The position numbers were made by a program, and so were the translations under genes. From Candidatus Heimdallarchaeota archaeon (GTDB taxonomy: Archaea > Asgardarchaeota > Heimdallarchaeia > Heimdallarchaeales > Kariarchaeaceae), in assembly GCA_030149205.1 (NCBI GenBank), contig JASBSB010000004.1:1-34057 (forward strand): a stretch of DNA of 34,057 nt, given 5' to 3'. The notes under the pieces are model-generated. The model saw nothing but the letters and a program-made list of their open reading frames with translations. It made no database searches and was not told where the DNA came from. Shown here in pieces: positions 24,723-32,930 of the stretch (its first letter is position 1; each line of letters opens with the position of its first letter).

Positions 24723-25490
24723 CTATGTCTCTATAGGAGTGGAATTCTTGAGGGAAGGAAAGTCAATTTTAAGCATAAACCAATCAATTATAACTAAATT
24801 AATTAACACAAATGTCTTCGCAACCACATGGCCATTTACCAATGGAATTGAGTTTGTGATGTTTTCAAAAAATGTGAAAAATAGCAAATTTTCAAGGTAA
24901 TTCAATGTCAGAAAACCAAGGATGATGAATTTCCACATTGTAAGATCTGCCAATACTATATTCTTGATCATATTTTCAAAGTATAGCCCCATAATCAGAA
25001 CCACCCCTAATATTCTTAAGAGATTCCAGTCACCAGCAAAGAAACTCAAAAAATACAATGAGATTAAGGTGATTATCCTAATAAAGTAGAAACCAATGCT
25101 ACTTTTCTCAAGGGTCTTAGGAAATAAGTTAAATTCAAACTTAAATTTCGGGTCATCTGAATTGGAATCTGTTAATAAAAAGGGAAATATGATCAGTAAC
25201 ATTGAAATTAAGCTTTCTGATGTTATACTACTGATTAAGGCGATTACACTTAGGACATAATAAACCAGGTAATTTTCCTTAGGATCAGGTTCAATTATCC
25301 CTCGAAGTGATATCAGACTAATTATTTTGGAGATAACCAGAAAAATTACCAATCCTCCAAGAAGACCAAAACCCTCCCAGCTTGAAAATGACACATTATT
25401 AAGGAGCTGAAAATAAAGCACTATTGGAAACAGCAGCACCATTAGCTGCCTCAGAACAAAATTTACAACAGGGAGGTGTTTTCGTTTCAT
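24723..25490 (-). CDS. Type B polytopic membrane protein
   Basis: 255 residues with about seven hydrophobic helices. Paralogous to the proteins at 32215-32925 and at the right window edge: a central DPKFKFEFNLFPKTLEKS loop corresponds to EPSLNFDFRFFDNMERDR, followed by two helices and a W-x-x-I/F aromatic helix. The ATG overlaps the TGA of the upstream short type A cassette gene (ATATGA), so the two are translationally coupled; cggag lies upstream. Function unknown. Confidence 0.75.
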   Translation of the reverse strand: MKRKHLPVVNFVLRQLMVLLFPIVLYFQLLNNVSFSSWEGFGLLGGLVIFLVISKIISLISLRGIIEPDPKENYLVYYVLSVIALISSITSESLISMLLIIFPFLLTDSNSDDPKFKFEFNLFPKTLEKSSIGFYFIRIITLISLYFLSFFAGDWNLLRILGVVLIMGLYFENMIKNIVLADLTMWKFIILGFLTLNYLENLLFFTFFENITNSIPLVNGHVVAKTFVLINLVIIDWFMLKIDFPSLKNSTPIET

Positions 25491-25726
25491 ATTCTAACTC
25501 CGTCGACGAAGCTGGTGACGCCCCTTTTGATCTCTGTGAGTGCCTTGTCTGTCACCCGAAACACCTCAGAGACAAAGTCAAACAGGGTCGCTCCAGGCCT
25601 GCCAATGATGCTCATCACGGTGTTCCACAGGTTCTGCTGCCAGCTTTTCAGGGACGGTTCATTCAAAGTTAGAACTCGGAACTTTGAATTAAATTCTAAT
25701 TTTAGCTGTGCAATGTTGATATTCAC
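25487..25726 (-). CDS. Short type A cassette protein (79 aa)
   Basis: Starts at GTG 25726, 39 bases after the start of a promoter element. After a divergent front (VNINIAQLKLEF) it has the type A cassette: SWQQNLWNTVMSIIGRPGATLFDFVSEV, then ALTEIKRGVTSFVDGVRI and the stop. It lacks the membrane helices that follow in full type A proteins; instead the type B membrane protein gene begins in the overlapping ATGA. So the cassette exists as a separate, coupled polypeptide, suggesting that it is a functional unit. No in-frame damage is seen. Confidence 0.65.
   Translation of the reverse strand: MNINIAQLKLEFNSKFRVLTLNEPSLKSWQQNLWNTVMSIIGRPGATLFDFVSEVFRVTDKALTEIKRGVTSFVDGVRI
25500..25643 (-). repeat. 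GC-rich type A cassette, copy 2
   Basis: DNA homologous to 17082-17213 and 31852-31983, including ccgtcgacg, cagggtcgctccaggc, tgccaatgatgctcatcac and cacaggttctgctgccag. Much richer in GC than flanking sequence. Confidence 0.75.
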
Positions 25727-25765
25727 AAAGTTAAATAATTTTCTTTATTTATAAATTTACTCCAC
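25727..25765 (-). promoter_or_regulatory. Module promoter element, copy 4 (divergent)
   Basis: Minus strand GTGGAGTAAATTTATAAATA, a more classical TATA form of the element, again with a GTG exactly 39 bases from its first base and a TATA centre about 25.5 bases before it. No open frame runs through it, so the conserved layout is not due to coding. Confidence 0.65.
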
Positions 25766-25938
25766 AAATGACAGAATTGAAATTCTATTGATTGGAATTA
25801 TATCATTATTTGAGATGACCTTTTGTCCCTGTCACGTATTTGAGTGTTATAAGTCACTTGTGTAAATACTACCCCTATTTTTAACTAACCATTTTCAAAT
25901 ATCTATAAACTTTGAAATCTTATCTGTAGATTGAAAAA

Positions 25939-26679
25939 TTAAAACCAACCATTTGATGTAATTAATAATAGTCTAAACAAAAAAATCGAAGCAGCAATAA
26001 ACAAACTAAGGTTTATTATTACTAGCCCTGGTAGATAAAGCATTAAAAGCGATTTAATAGAGTTTTCACTTCCTTGGTTATCTGGAGGATTGAAGTAATA
26101 AAGAAATCTAGGAAGTAAACCCAATGTAATTCCAGACACAAATATCAATAAGGTGATCATCTGTTCAACACCTCCGAGATAGACATCTATAATACGTATA
26201 GGGGCTAATACTATCGCAATTCCAATGAACAGGAGATCTAACTTCTTAGAGGTAGCAGGTACAAATTTGATAGTCCATTTCAACAATCTCTTAATCTGCT
26301 TGGAAGGTACAGAAAGACCACAGAAAGTTAATATTTGCTCGCTTTGATTAAACTCTCTGTTCAGCTCATCCGAAAGGTTTAGAATGACACCAAGCATCCC
26401 AAACCCAAGTGCCATAAAAAAAATATAACTTCTTGTTAGTCCAGATTTTACAGAAGGGGATAGCAGGCCAATTATAATTACAGTTAATCCACCACCAGCC
26501 ACAAAAAGGATAAAAATTGCTAAATTAAAAACCGTATATCTCTTAAATGAGGTGCCTTCAGCTATAAAGGAAAGAAAATGAGAGTCCCCGAATTTCAATA
26601 AATTCCTAGGGGGGGGTGATTCTGAGGCACTCAATCTACTAATACCACCCACTTTCAGTACCTGCCAGCATTTGAACAA
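25939..26679 (-). CDS. Type A-related membrane protein lacking the leader
   Basis: About six hydrophobic helices. The body from SFKRYTVFNLAIF onward parallels the C-terminal two-thirds of the preceding type A protein (26639-27748): DVYLGGVEQM / DVYEKGPDGA, LLPRFLYYF / LLGKLPSLF, and the end SNGWF / ESGWY. The leader and cassette are missing. The ATG at 26679 lies 41 bases inside the upstream gene in another frame, and the resulting N-terminus runs through an eight-base C run (PPP); a TTG at 26598 just after it, preceded by taggaa, is an alternative start. Tandem duplicate with a damaged or remodelled front. Confidence 0.65.
   Translation of the reverse strand: MFKCWQVLKVGGISRLSASESPPPRNLLKFGDSHFLSFIAEGTSFKRYTVFNLAIFILFVAGGGLTVIIIGLLSPSVKSGLTRSYIFFMALGFGMLGVILNLSDELNREFNQSEQILTFCGLSVPSKQIKRLLKWTIKFVPATSKKLDLLFIGIAIVLAPIRIIDVYLGGVEQMITLLIFVSGITLGLLPRFLYYFNPPDNQGSENSIKSLLMLYLPGLVIINLSLFIAASIFLFRLLLITSNGWF
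26609..26616. repeat. Eight-base G/C homopolymer
   Basis: A run of eight G on the plus strand (C in the minus-strand frame) in AT-rich DNA, inside the nominal N-terminal coding region of the 25939-26679 gene. Such tracts slip during replication and can switch reading frames; they are also places of sequencing error. Confidence 0.6.
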
Positions 26680-27748
26680 GGTAATAAATCGCCAAACCTA
26701 TGAAAACCATGCTCAAACTGAAGAATAAAGGGATATAAACTTTAAAAACCCCTTTTGTAGGCGTACCTACACCAGATCCAATCTTCATGAATAATGATGG
26801 AAGCTTCCCTAAAAGAATGCCTATTACAGCAACTGCTACATCAATTGCACCGTCTGGTCCCTTTTCATACACATCAAGTAAGTTGGGAGCCACTGATAAA
26901 AATCCAAGTAATGCAAGGATATAAATTGTATATCTACTTAAACCACCCAAAGAGTATGCCGTAACCCTTATCAGTTTTTCTAAGTGACCGATATTTGAGA
27001 ATAATTTGCTAACAAACCCAATGTGATTTTTAGTCTCATAATTCCTTTTCATTTCATGGGCTAATTCAAAGGTTGATTGTAACAAAGCTAATCCAAGTGT
27101 CAGATAGAGAAGCAATTTTCTGAAAACAACTATTTCTTTTGCTTTCTTTGTTGTTCCAGTAAGCTTTCCCTCAATAACCATGGCAACAATTACAGCAGCC
27201 AGCATAGCACCGTTAACTATCAAATAAGATTGAAGAGAAGGTGTTCGTCCTAAGGTTGATAAAAGAATTGAAAAGAGCAACATAAACCCTCCCCAAACCC
27301 CAATTAATGCAAGTGTATCTCCTAGAGCATCTGAATCGACTGGCTTTAGGGAAAGTGTTTCAAATCTTACTTGAAGACTTGAGATTGGGCTTCCTATCTT
27401 TAAAATCTTCTGGTTAAAAATAAAAAAGAAATTTTGGATGTCAAAGGTAATAGTCAGATTTAGTAAATTTTTGTTCTGCTTGGAGATGATAATTGAATCT
27501 CCTAGTCTTGTGATTAAAGTCCTATCCTGAAAACTTTTAATGGAAAAAATAGCAAAGAGTGTGCTTAGAATGATTTCTTTCAAAGATAAATGAAGTGCTA
27601 ATACTATTGCTTTCATCACATTTTCCCCAGCCGCATTGATTCCATCGACAGTGATGCTATCATGGATGGAATATTCGCTAATTTTGGTAAAAATGAACTG
27701 GTATGAACTCCCTAAAGTAAACACTTGCTGATGGGCACAGGGATACAC
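26639..27748 (-). CDS. Type A leader/membrane protein
   Basis: Begins (M/V)YPCAHQQVFT at GTG 27748 (the frame runs to an ATG at 27772 within the TATA box). The leader is followed by SYQFIFTK..., the conserved HDSITVDGINAAGENV, a strand-rich section of about 90 residues that may be extracytoplasmic (around NLTITFDIQNFFFIF), then six or so hydrophobic helices and a charged loop ELAHEMKRNYETKN. It lacks the WQQNLW cassette part. The stop overlaps the start of the next gene, a type A relative, suggesting local duplication. Function unknown. Confidence 0.75.
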   Translation of the reverse strand: MYPCAHQQVFTLGSSYQFIFTKISEYSIHDSITVDGINAAGENVMKAIVLALHLSLKEIILSTLFAIFSIKSFQDRTLITRLGDSIIISKQNKNLLNLTITFDIQNFFFIFNQKILKIGSPISSLQVRFETLSLKPVDSDALGDTLALIGVWGGFMLLFSILLSTLGRTPSLQSYLIVNGAMLAAVIVAMVIEGKLTGTTKKAKEIVVFRKLLLYLTLGLALLQSTFELAHEMKRNYETKNHIGFVSKLFSNIGHLEKLIRVTAYSLGGLSRYTIYILALLGFLSVAPNLLDVYEKGPDGAIDVAVAVIGILLGKLPSLFMKIGSGVGTPTKGVFKVYIPLFFSLSMVFIGLAIYYLVQMLAGTESGWY

Positions 27749-27787
27749 AAACTGATTATTCCTTACTATCATTTAAGTTTATCGTAC
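27749..27787 (-). promoter_or_regulatory. Module promoter element, copy 5
   Basis: Minus strand GTACGATAAACTTAAATGAT, with one change from copy 1 in 18 bases; GTG 39 bases from the first base. Similarity to the copy at 32079-32117 continues through taaggaataat and tttGTGTAT into the coding sequence. Confidence 0.75.
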
Positions 27788-28017
27788 ATCCTTCATCAAA
27801 TCCTTTTCCTTGAGGTCATATAAATTTCTCATAATTAAAATTTTTGTACATTCCATTAGCGATTGAATTACAGAGCTCCAAAACCCAAAATTCAAGGTAA
27901 TACAGGTAATGAATGTTTGCACATAGGGAAGTCTGAAAGTGAAAATAATGATAACAGACAATAAAAACTCACAAGCTCAGACACATTTCCTTAGAATAGC
28001 CTTTATTCAACCAAAGT

Positions 28018-28740
28018 TCAGTTAGCCGGTGATCTCTTTTGAATTTCTTTTAGAAGTTTTTTTCTGTAATTACTCTGTTTGAAACGTTTCCCTGATACAA
28101 AGGGAATGAATGCGGTCAAATGATCTGGCCAGGCATCTAACATATCCTCAGTTATGTAAAGGTTCAATGAAGAGGGTAGCAGAGCAATTATTACGCATAT
28201 CACAAAAAAAAATCCCTGTATTCCTTCAAAGGGTAGGAAACCGTATGTGTTGCCAATGATAAAAAAGTTCCACCAGATGATTGAGGTCTCTGAAAATTGT
28301 GATAAAATGAGAGCAGGGTTAGACCTCTGATTTGAAAGAGGTGCTAACTTAAAGAGGATATATATAAATGCAAGATAAATAAGTAAATAATCAAAAAATA
28401 CAACAAGGAACAAAATCCTTAGATTAAAGAAAACTGAATAGATGATTGTGCCTACAATTACAACATTCATAAGTAACCATGAACTAAAGAATGTAAATTT
28501 ACTTTTGAAGGATGGTTGCTCAATAAGTTGGTAAACAGCAAATAACCGTCTCTGTGGCAAGAAATGAATGATTGTGAGCAAAATCAGCTCTGCTACCGAA
28601 ATAAGTGAAGTAACCCAAGATTCAAAATTAACACCTTGAAAGATAAATATGAAATTGATCACTAGGAGAAGTATAGCTACTACTATTAAGAGCAAAAGTG
28701 TCTTTATTCCAATTAATGGGGTTTCAAGTTCTTGTTTCAT
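28018..28740 (-). CDS. Type C polytopic membrane protein
   Basis: 240 residues with about six hydrophobic helices and a basic C-terminal tail (KRFKQSNYRKKLLKEIQKR). Paralog of 28987-29718: shared are a long first helix ending IFQGVNF, IHFLPQRRLFAVYQL, SQFSETSIIWWNF and the end motif EDMLDAWPDHLTAFIPFVSGK. The AWPD-LTA-PF-GK tail motif is the most conserved part and likely a contact or catalytic site. TTTAGGTGATC, a Shine-Dalgarno site, lies six bases before the ATG. The upstream partner is a short type A leader frame. Confidence 0.78.
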   Translation of the reverse strand: MKQELETPLIGIKTLLLLIVVAILLLVINFIFIFQGVNFESWVTSLISVAELILLTIIHFLPQRRLFAVYQLIEQPSFKSKFTFFSSWLLMNVVIVGTIIYSVFFNLRILFLVVFFDYLLIYLAFIYILFKLAPLSNQRSNPALILSQFSETSIIWWNFFIIGNTYGFLPFEGIQGFFFVICVIIALLPSSLNLYITEDMLDAWPDHLTAFIPFVSGKRFKQSNYRKKLLKEIQKRSPAN

Positions 28741-28753
28741 TAGATCACCTAAA

Positions 28754-28888
28754 CTAATCTATTCCCTGATTTGATAGAATAAAGAATTCTAATACAAATA
28801 TACTCATGGTCTGCAGATTAATATAAATTGACCTGGAGGTATTGCATACTCCAATACCAAATGATTCTTGAAGGACACAACAGTACAC
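28754..28888 (-). CDS. Truncated type A leader peptide (44 aa from GTG)
   Basis: A frame starting VYCCVLQESFGIG, aligned without gaps to the N-termini of the type A proteins (VYHCLHQKSFGIG at 24561, VYSCTHQESFN at 32078) and ending in a short hydrophobic piece IFVLEFFILSNQGID. It starts at a GTG 39 bases into a promoter element; the frame also extends to an ATG at 28912. The His of the CxHQ motif is Leu. It ends 13 bases before the type C gene. Either a degenerate type A gene or a functional short leader like the 28-residue frame at 18826. Confidence 0.5.
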   Translation of the reverse strand: MYCCVLQESFGIGVCNTSRSIYINLQTMSIFVLEFFILSNQGID

Positions 28889-28927
28889 AGAACTATTATC
28901 CAATGGCATCATATAAATTTATCTCAT
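28889..28927 (-). promoter_or_regulatory. Module promoter element, copy 6 (divergent)
   Basis: Minus strand ATGAGATAAATTTATATGAT. Relative to copy 1 the changes turn AACTTAAA into AATTTATA, a more typical TATA box, which supports the reading of this core as TATA. GTG lies exactly 39 bases from the first base. Confidence 0.7.
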
Positions 28928-28986
28928 AAATTTCACAATTCTGTTCAACTCAGATGAGAAGGAGCAAAGTATCAATGTCGAAGAGA

Positions 28987-29718
28987 CTAGTGATTCTCAA
29001 TAAATCGCGAAAATTTATCAACCTCAATTAAATTTGCCTCTCTCTTTAGCTCCTTTCCTGTGTGAAATGGTAACAATGCAGTAAGTTTGTCTGGCCATGC
29101 TTTCATCATATCTTTTGACAGCCAGATTCTTCCAAGCAAGGCTGCAAGTATAAAGACAAACAAATAGAGAAGAAACACATAAACTGACAAAGTTCTTTCT
29201 AGATAATTTTTAAATATATCTCGAAATGTGAGACTTAAGATACTGAAATTTACCAGATGAAGAAATACTTCACTAAGCTGTGAAAATGAAATAAGTAATT
29301 TAAATTTAAGTGGTCTTATAGAACTCAGAGTCCAAAGTACAAAGAGAAGATAACCACTTAAAAACATTGGGAAATTAAATAAATAAAGTAGTGTGGAACC
29401 ACTGATTATTGAATAGAAAAGCACCATAACAAATAACATATTAGGCAGAGCCCAAAAAGTGACAAAAAGTATCTTATGTTGTTTATCCTTCTTCAGGTTG
29501 GTGAAAAGTTGATAAAGAATAATAACACGTCTTTGTGGAAAAAAATGAATGAATACCAAAATGCCTATGACTATTAATGAAATTATACTCTCGAACAAAT
29601 TTTTGAAAGATATTCCCTGAAACACAAAAATTACTACAAAGATAAAAAAAAGGGTTATAGATGCAAATTCTAAAAATATCCTAGTGCCATTCATTCTTGA
29701 GTCTGAGGTATTAGACAT
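28987..29718 (-). CDS. Type C polytopic membrane protein
   Basis: 243 residues, paralog of the adjacent 28018-28740 protein over its length: VFQGISF, IHFFPQRRVIILYQL, SQLSEVFLHLVNF and KDMMKAWPDKLTALLPFHTGKELKRE. About six hydrophobic helices and a basic tail. TTTAGGTGATAA, nearly the same Shine-Dalgarno context as the paralog, lies directly upstream, and the preceding 154-residue protein gene ends nine bases before. The two type C modules are neighbours, pointing to tandem duplication. Confidence 0.78.
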   Translation of the reverse strand: MSNTSDSRMNGTRIFLEFASITLFFIFVVIFVFQGISFKNLFESIISLIVIGILVFIHFFPQRRVIILYQLFTNLKKDKQHKILFVTFWALPNMLFVMVLFYSIISGSTLLYLFNFPMFLSGYLLFVLWTLSSIRPLKFKLLISFSQLSEVFLHLVNFSILSLTFRDIFKNYLERTLSVYVFLLYLFVFILAALLGRIWLSKDMMKAWPDKLTALLPFHTGKELKREANLIEVDKFSRFIENH

Positions 29719-29726
29719 TTTATCAC

Positions 29727-30191
29727 CTAAAAAATACTCTTTGCAATTTTTATTGCAAAAAGATTCGATATTAAGAAATGTATTAATGCCATAACTAACA
29801 AAAATGCATAAAATGGTACAAGCTGTGTTAATTTCGCCAAGATTGAAAGTTCAGCTGTTGCTGTTGCCTCAGCAACTGTTTTCCAAAGAATTGATGAATA
29901 GAGGACAATCATAATTGGTAAAATAATCCATCCCTCTTTGAACCACTCTGGTAATTGATACAAGGGGTCTTGGGTTGGACTATAGGTATCACTCATAATA
30001 AAAGAAAGAGCAGCTCCAAAAAACATTCCACCCAAACCAGTCAAATATTTGGATGCAGAGGTAACTGGGAGTACTAAACCAGATATGAAACTCATTACAT
30101 CTATAAGAGCATATGAGATATCTATAGGTGTCGTATTGGACTCTGGTATTCTGGTGGTTTCTGCTGAAAATTCGTTGAAGTGTAAAAACAC
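29727..30191 (-). CDS. Small membrane protein, first gene of a type C module (154 aa)
   Basis: Starts at GTG 30191 with a TATA-like ttaaaaaaaatattttaat upstream, so it also may be leaderless. The N-terminal 25 residues are polar (ETTRIPESNTTP); about three hydrophobic helices follow (28-62, 90-106, 125-148). It has no CxHQ leader and no cassette, so type A is replaced here by another small protein, but it holds the same first-gene position. The late segment SILAKLTQLVPF resembles the 31-residue peptide at 16185. Confidence 0.65.
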   Translation of the reverse strand: MFLHFNEFSAETTRIPESNTTPIDISYALIDVMSFISGLVLPVTSASKYLTGLGGMFFGAALSFIMSDTYSPTQDPLYQLPEWFKEGWIILPIMIVLYSSILWKTVAEATATAELSILAKLTQLVPFYAFLLVMALIHFLISNLFAIKIAKSIF

Positions 30192-30308
30192 TAATGATTT
30201 TCTATTAAAATATTTTTTTTAAGCAGAAGGTCTGGGTCGTTCTAAGATTTTCAGTAGAAAAAAAGATCGTTAAACCAATGTTTTTAATATCGTTAAAATT
30301 ATCTATTC

Positions 30309-30929
30309 TTAAATTGAGGGGACAAATCTAACTACAATAAAATACATCGAAAAATAAATTAAATGTATCCAAAGATAGTTACTAATCTCAAATTCTGGGT
30401 ACTTAGATGAAACGAACTCCCAGAGTAAAAATCCAGGGTATTTTGATCTTATACATCCCACAGCTTCCCTTTCAATATTGCTTTGAATGTAATTGCCAAA
30501 GAAACGATAGCCTAATGCTAAGATGGCTGTAAAAGGTAACCAAAAAAAACTAAGAGCTGGTAAAACGATAACATTCCCTAGTGATATCAGATTATTAAGA
30601 ATATTAGAAAAATACAACCAAAACAAAACAATGACAGGAAGGTAAACAAAGATTAGGTGAAAACTTACAAAACCGAAGAATTTTCCACGAGTGCTCACTT
30701 CACACTTTATTACCTCCAAGTATCCCAAACTCTTGTTAACCAGAAACAATAGAAAAAAAAGACTAATAGACAACAGGATAAAAATCGCAGTCAAAGTAAA
30801 TTGTTTGTTATAATTCACACCTTGATCATTTTGAAACAACTCAGTCAACAATCTAAGGAATATTACAATCGCTATTGTTAGCTCTACAATCAACGTGCTA
30901 CCTAAAATAATAATTCTTTGTGAATTCAT
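30309..30929 (-). CDS. Polytopic membrane protein (206 aa)
   Basis: About five hydrophobic helices and a short charged loop SNIEREAVGCIRSKYP near residue 155. The ATG directly follows the TAA of the type A gene (TAAATG, no gap), and GCAGGAGATG upstream serves as Shine-Dalgarno site, so the pair is translationally coupled. I see no paralog in the window. The 117 bases downstream hold only AT-rich DNA and the promoter of the next module. Confidence 0.72.
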   Translation of the reverse strand: MNSQRIIILGSTLIVELTIAIVIFLRLLTELFQNDQGVNYNKQFTLTAIFILLSISLFFLLFLVNKSLGYLEVIKCEVSTRGKFFGFVSFHLIFVYLPVIVLFWLYFSNILNNLISLGNVIVLPALSFFWLPFTAILALGYRFFGNYIQSNIEREAVGCIRSKYPGFLLWEFVSSKYPEFEISNYLWIHLIYFSMYFIVVRFVPSI

Positions 30930-32078
30930 TTAAACTTGGACATCTCCTGCAATCAGTCTGTAGACAATTACTAACAAATAGTGGTAATAAATCATTAAAG
31001 TGAAGTAACTAAATAGGTCCGGGATCAAACTTATTGTCATAAATGAGGTGACAAACCCAGAACCAACATCTGCAGATAAGCGTATAGCTATTGGTGTTAA
31101 ATACACGATAAGTGTTGTGATTATTCCAGGTAGTATCTTACTTGAAGCCCAACTGGGAAATAGATTAGAAATTGTACCCTCAGGATTTGCAAGGAAGGGA
31201 ATTAGATTCGACAGTAAATAGCCCCCTATTTTTGCTAAAGATGGTGCCATAGTTAATCCCAATATTCCAAATGAGCTCGCAAGTAAGAGCTGTAACAGAG
31301 CTAATGCGACAACACTTCCGCGGTGATAATATGCCATCCATCTTGCTTCCTCTGGTGATATTTGAATTATGTAAAATAAATTCAACAATGTCTGAGTGAC
31401 AATTGAGACAAGACCAATTCTCTTTGCCTCAAGTGAAATCGGGGTAAGACCATAACCTGATGGCTTTGATGGTGCAACTAGCATGGAAAAGGCTAAAAAT
31501 TCAATTACTAAGTTCAAGGCAAAGAATACAAAGGAATTAATCTGTGGATTTACACCTAATGTCTCTGGTAGCTCTATTCTAGGAAACAAATAAGGTGTAA
31601 GAATACGAAATTCTTCAACACCATCAAAGTTTAAAACCAAATCTAGAGGAGGGGTAATATCCATCTTGATAAAACGAGTTATTCCAGCAAATGTTATTAT
31701 ACCCCCATTACTTTGAGTTGCCACATTTATTGAATACTGAGCGCTGATGGTGTAAAATATGGTGTGTAACAGATTAATAAAAAAACTTTTGACATCTTCT
31801 ACAATTGGTAGGAGTATATTGTTGGCGATGAACTCTCCAGCCTCCTTTACCCCGTCGACGGTGACGCCGTCCTTGATGGTCTGTAGGGCTCTGACTGTGA
31901 AGGTGAAGAACTGGCTCAGCGCTTCCACCAGGGTCGCCCCAGGCTTGCCGATCAGCCCCATCACCCACAGGTTCTGCTGCCAGTTGTCATCCTCATCAAT
32001 ATGTTCAGCAACAAATGGGTGGGTTACCATAGAATTAATTACCACGTTAAATGATTCCTGATGGGTACAAGAATACAC
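30930..32078 (-). CDS. Type A leader/membrane protein with full GC-rich cassette
   Basis: The most complete type A protein. From GTG 32078 (ATG 32102 lies in the TATA box): leader VYSCTHQESFN, an acidic stretch HIDEDD, cassette NWQQNLWVMGLIGKPGATLV, then ALQTIKDGVTVDGVKEAGEF, an amphipathic/hydrophobic segment, a strand-rich section of about 75 residues (TFAGITRFIKMDITPP...), and about six membrane helices. The DNA of the cassette is about 63% GC while the remainder is AT-rich. Translationally coupled to the next gene (TAAATG). The fold and role are unknown; the layout suggests an exposed front domain on a membrane body. Confidence 0.78.
   Translation of the reverse strand: MYSCTHQESFNVVINSMVTHPFVAEHIDEDDNWQQNLWVMGLIGKPGATLVEALSQFFTFTVRALQTIKDGVTVDGVKEAGEFIANNILLPIVEDVKSFFINLLHTIFYTISAQYSINVATQSNGGIITFAGITRFIKMDITPPLDLVLNFDGVEEFRILTPYLFPRIELPETLGVNPQINSFVFFALNLVIEFLAFSMLVAPSKPSGYGLTPISLEAKRIGLVSIVTQTLLNLFYIIQISPEEARWMAYYHRGSVVALALLQLLLASSFGILGLTMAPSLAKIGGYLLSNLIPFLANPEGTISNLFPSWASSKILPGIITTLIVYLTPIAIRLSADVGSGFVTSFMTISLIPDLFSYFTLMIYYHYLLVIVYRLIAGDVQV
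31852..31983 (-). repeat. GC-rich type A cassette, copy 3
   Basis: About 63% G+C by hand count (83 of 132), against AT-rich flanks. DNA-level homology to 17082-17213 and 25500-25643. It encodes the segment from NWQQNLW to DGVTVDGV of the type A protein. Confidence 0.8.
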
Positions 32079-32117
32079 AAACCTATTATTCCTTAATATC
32101 ATTTAACTTTATCGCAC
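32079..32117 (-). promoter_or_regulatory. Module promoter element, copy 7
   Basis: Minus strand GTGCGATAAAGTTAAATGAT, one change from copy 1 in the first 18 bases, GTG 39 bases from the first base. In-frame stops upstream exclude that it is coding. Confidence 0.75.
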
Positions 32118-32214
32118 ATCTGCGTTCCTATTGTATTATTCTGAGTTGTTTCATTGAAGCTTGTTTTGATCTATACCATAGTTATAGAGCACTTGGTGAG
32201 GTTTCTCCCTCAGG

Positions 32215-32925
32215 TTATTTTCTGGATTTTGGACTGCCTAGGATAGAGTTAAAGGACAGAAAAAACACATCTATTAATCCTATCCCCACCAGTCTAAGCG
32301 CTCCATAGAAGAAGATTGGAGGGGAGTAAACATAATCAAGCAAAACAATGATATAAATCAAAAACCAGAAGAAATAGTAGAAAATATCCCAAAATGTAGG
32401 TGTTTTGTGATTTATTATCTTTAGAAAAGAGAGAAGATACTCTAGCGCTACCAATACTGCAACAATCAATTTAAAAAGAATATCTACTTCGAAAAAGTAG
32501 CTAAGCACAAAAAGGAATGCAGTGCCTGCCAATCTTGTTGTCAACAATATGATCCTGTCTCTTTCCATATTATCAAAAAATCGAAAATCAAAGTTTAAAG
32601 AGGGTTCAGTGGCAATATCATATAAAAAGAAAATAGCCAAATAAAGTATCCATGCGCTTTGTGAATCTATTATTTCAGACAATGCCATCAGCATCACAAT
32701 ATAAATAAAAATAATACCAGAGAAAAAAGGAAACTGAATATTTTTCCTCAATTTATCATTGTTCTTATAAAAACTGTAGCCTTTTGACAAAAGCATGACG
32801 ATAAGAATTCCCCAGATTAAGTTTGTACTTACGGAAGGTTCAACCAAAAGATGTATGGGATATAATATCATGGCTAAACTTGACCTTATGTACAAATTAA
32901 GATTTAAGAACTGCTCTGAATTCAT
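32215..32925 (-). CDS. Type B polytopic membrane protein
   Basis: 236 residues, about seven hydrophobic helices. It aligns with the partial protein at the right edge (FFLYDIATEP, then FWDIFYYFFWFLIYIIVLLDYV versus IWEIFYFASWFIIYLMIILEYV; C-terminal ends both basic/polar) and more distantly with 24723-25490. The start ATG lies six bases after the stop of the 124-residue first gene, with GCGGTG upstream as ribosome site. Function unknown. Confidence 0.75.
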   Translation of the reverse strand: MNSEQFLNLNLYIRSSLAMILYPIHLLVEPSVSTNLIWGILIVMLLSKGYSFYKNNDKLRKNIQFPFFSGIIFIYIVMLMALSEIIDSQSAWILYLAIFFLYDIATEPSLNFDFRFFDNMERDRIILLTTRLAGTAFLFVLSYFFEVDILFKLIVAVLVALEYLLSFLKIINHKTPTFWDIFYYFFWFLIYIIVLLDYVYSPPIFFYGALRLVGIGLIDVFFLSFNSILGSPKSRK

Positions 32926-32930
32926 GTGTC

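Noticed and set aside
27779..27961. 60-residue minus-strand frame before a type A promoter
   Set aside because: It starts at TTG without a ribosome site and its end (DVR plus stop) lies in the promoter element, where other copies give VR plus stop by the same DNA; it is probably an artefact of the promoter sequence.
31774..31968. Overlapping frames on both strands over the GC-rich cassette
   Set aside because: High GC removes stop codons and opens other frames; only the frame shared by the paralogs is conserved.
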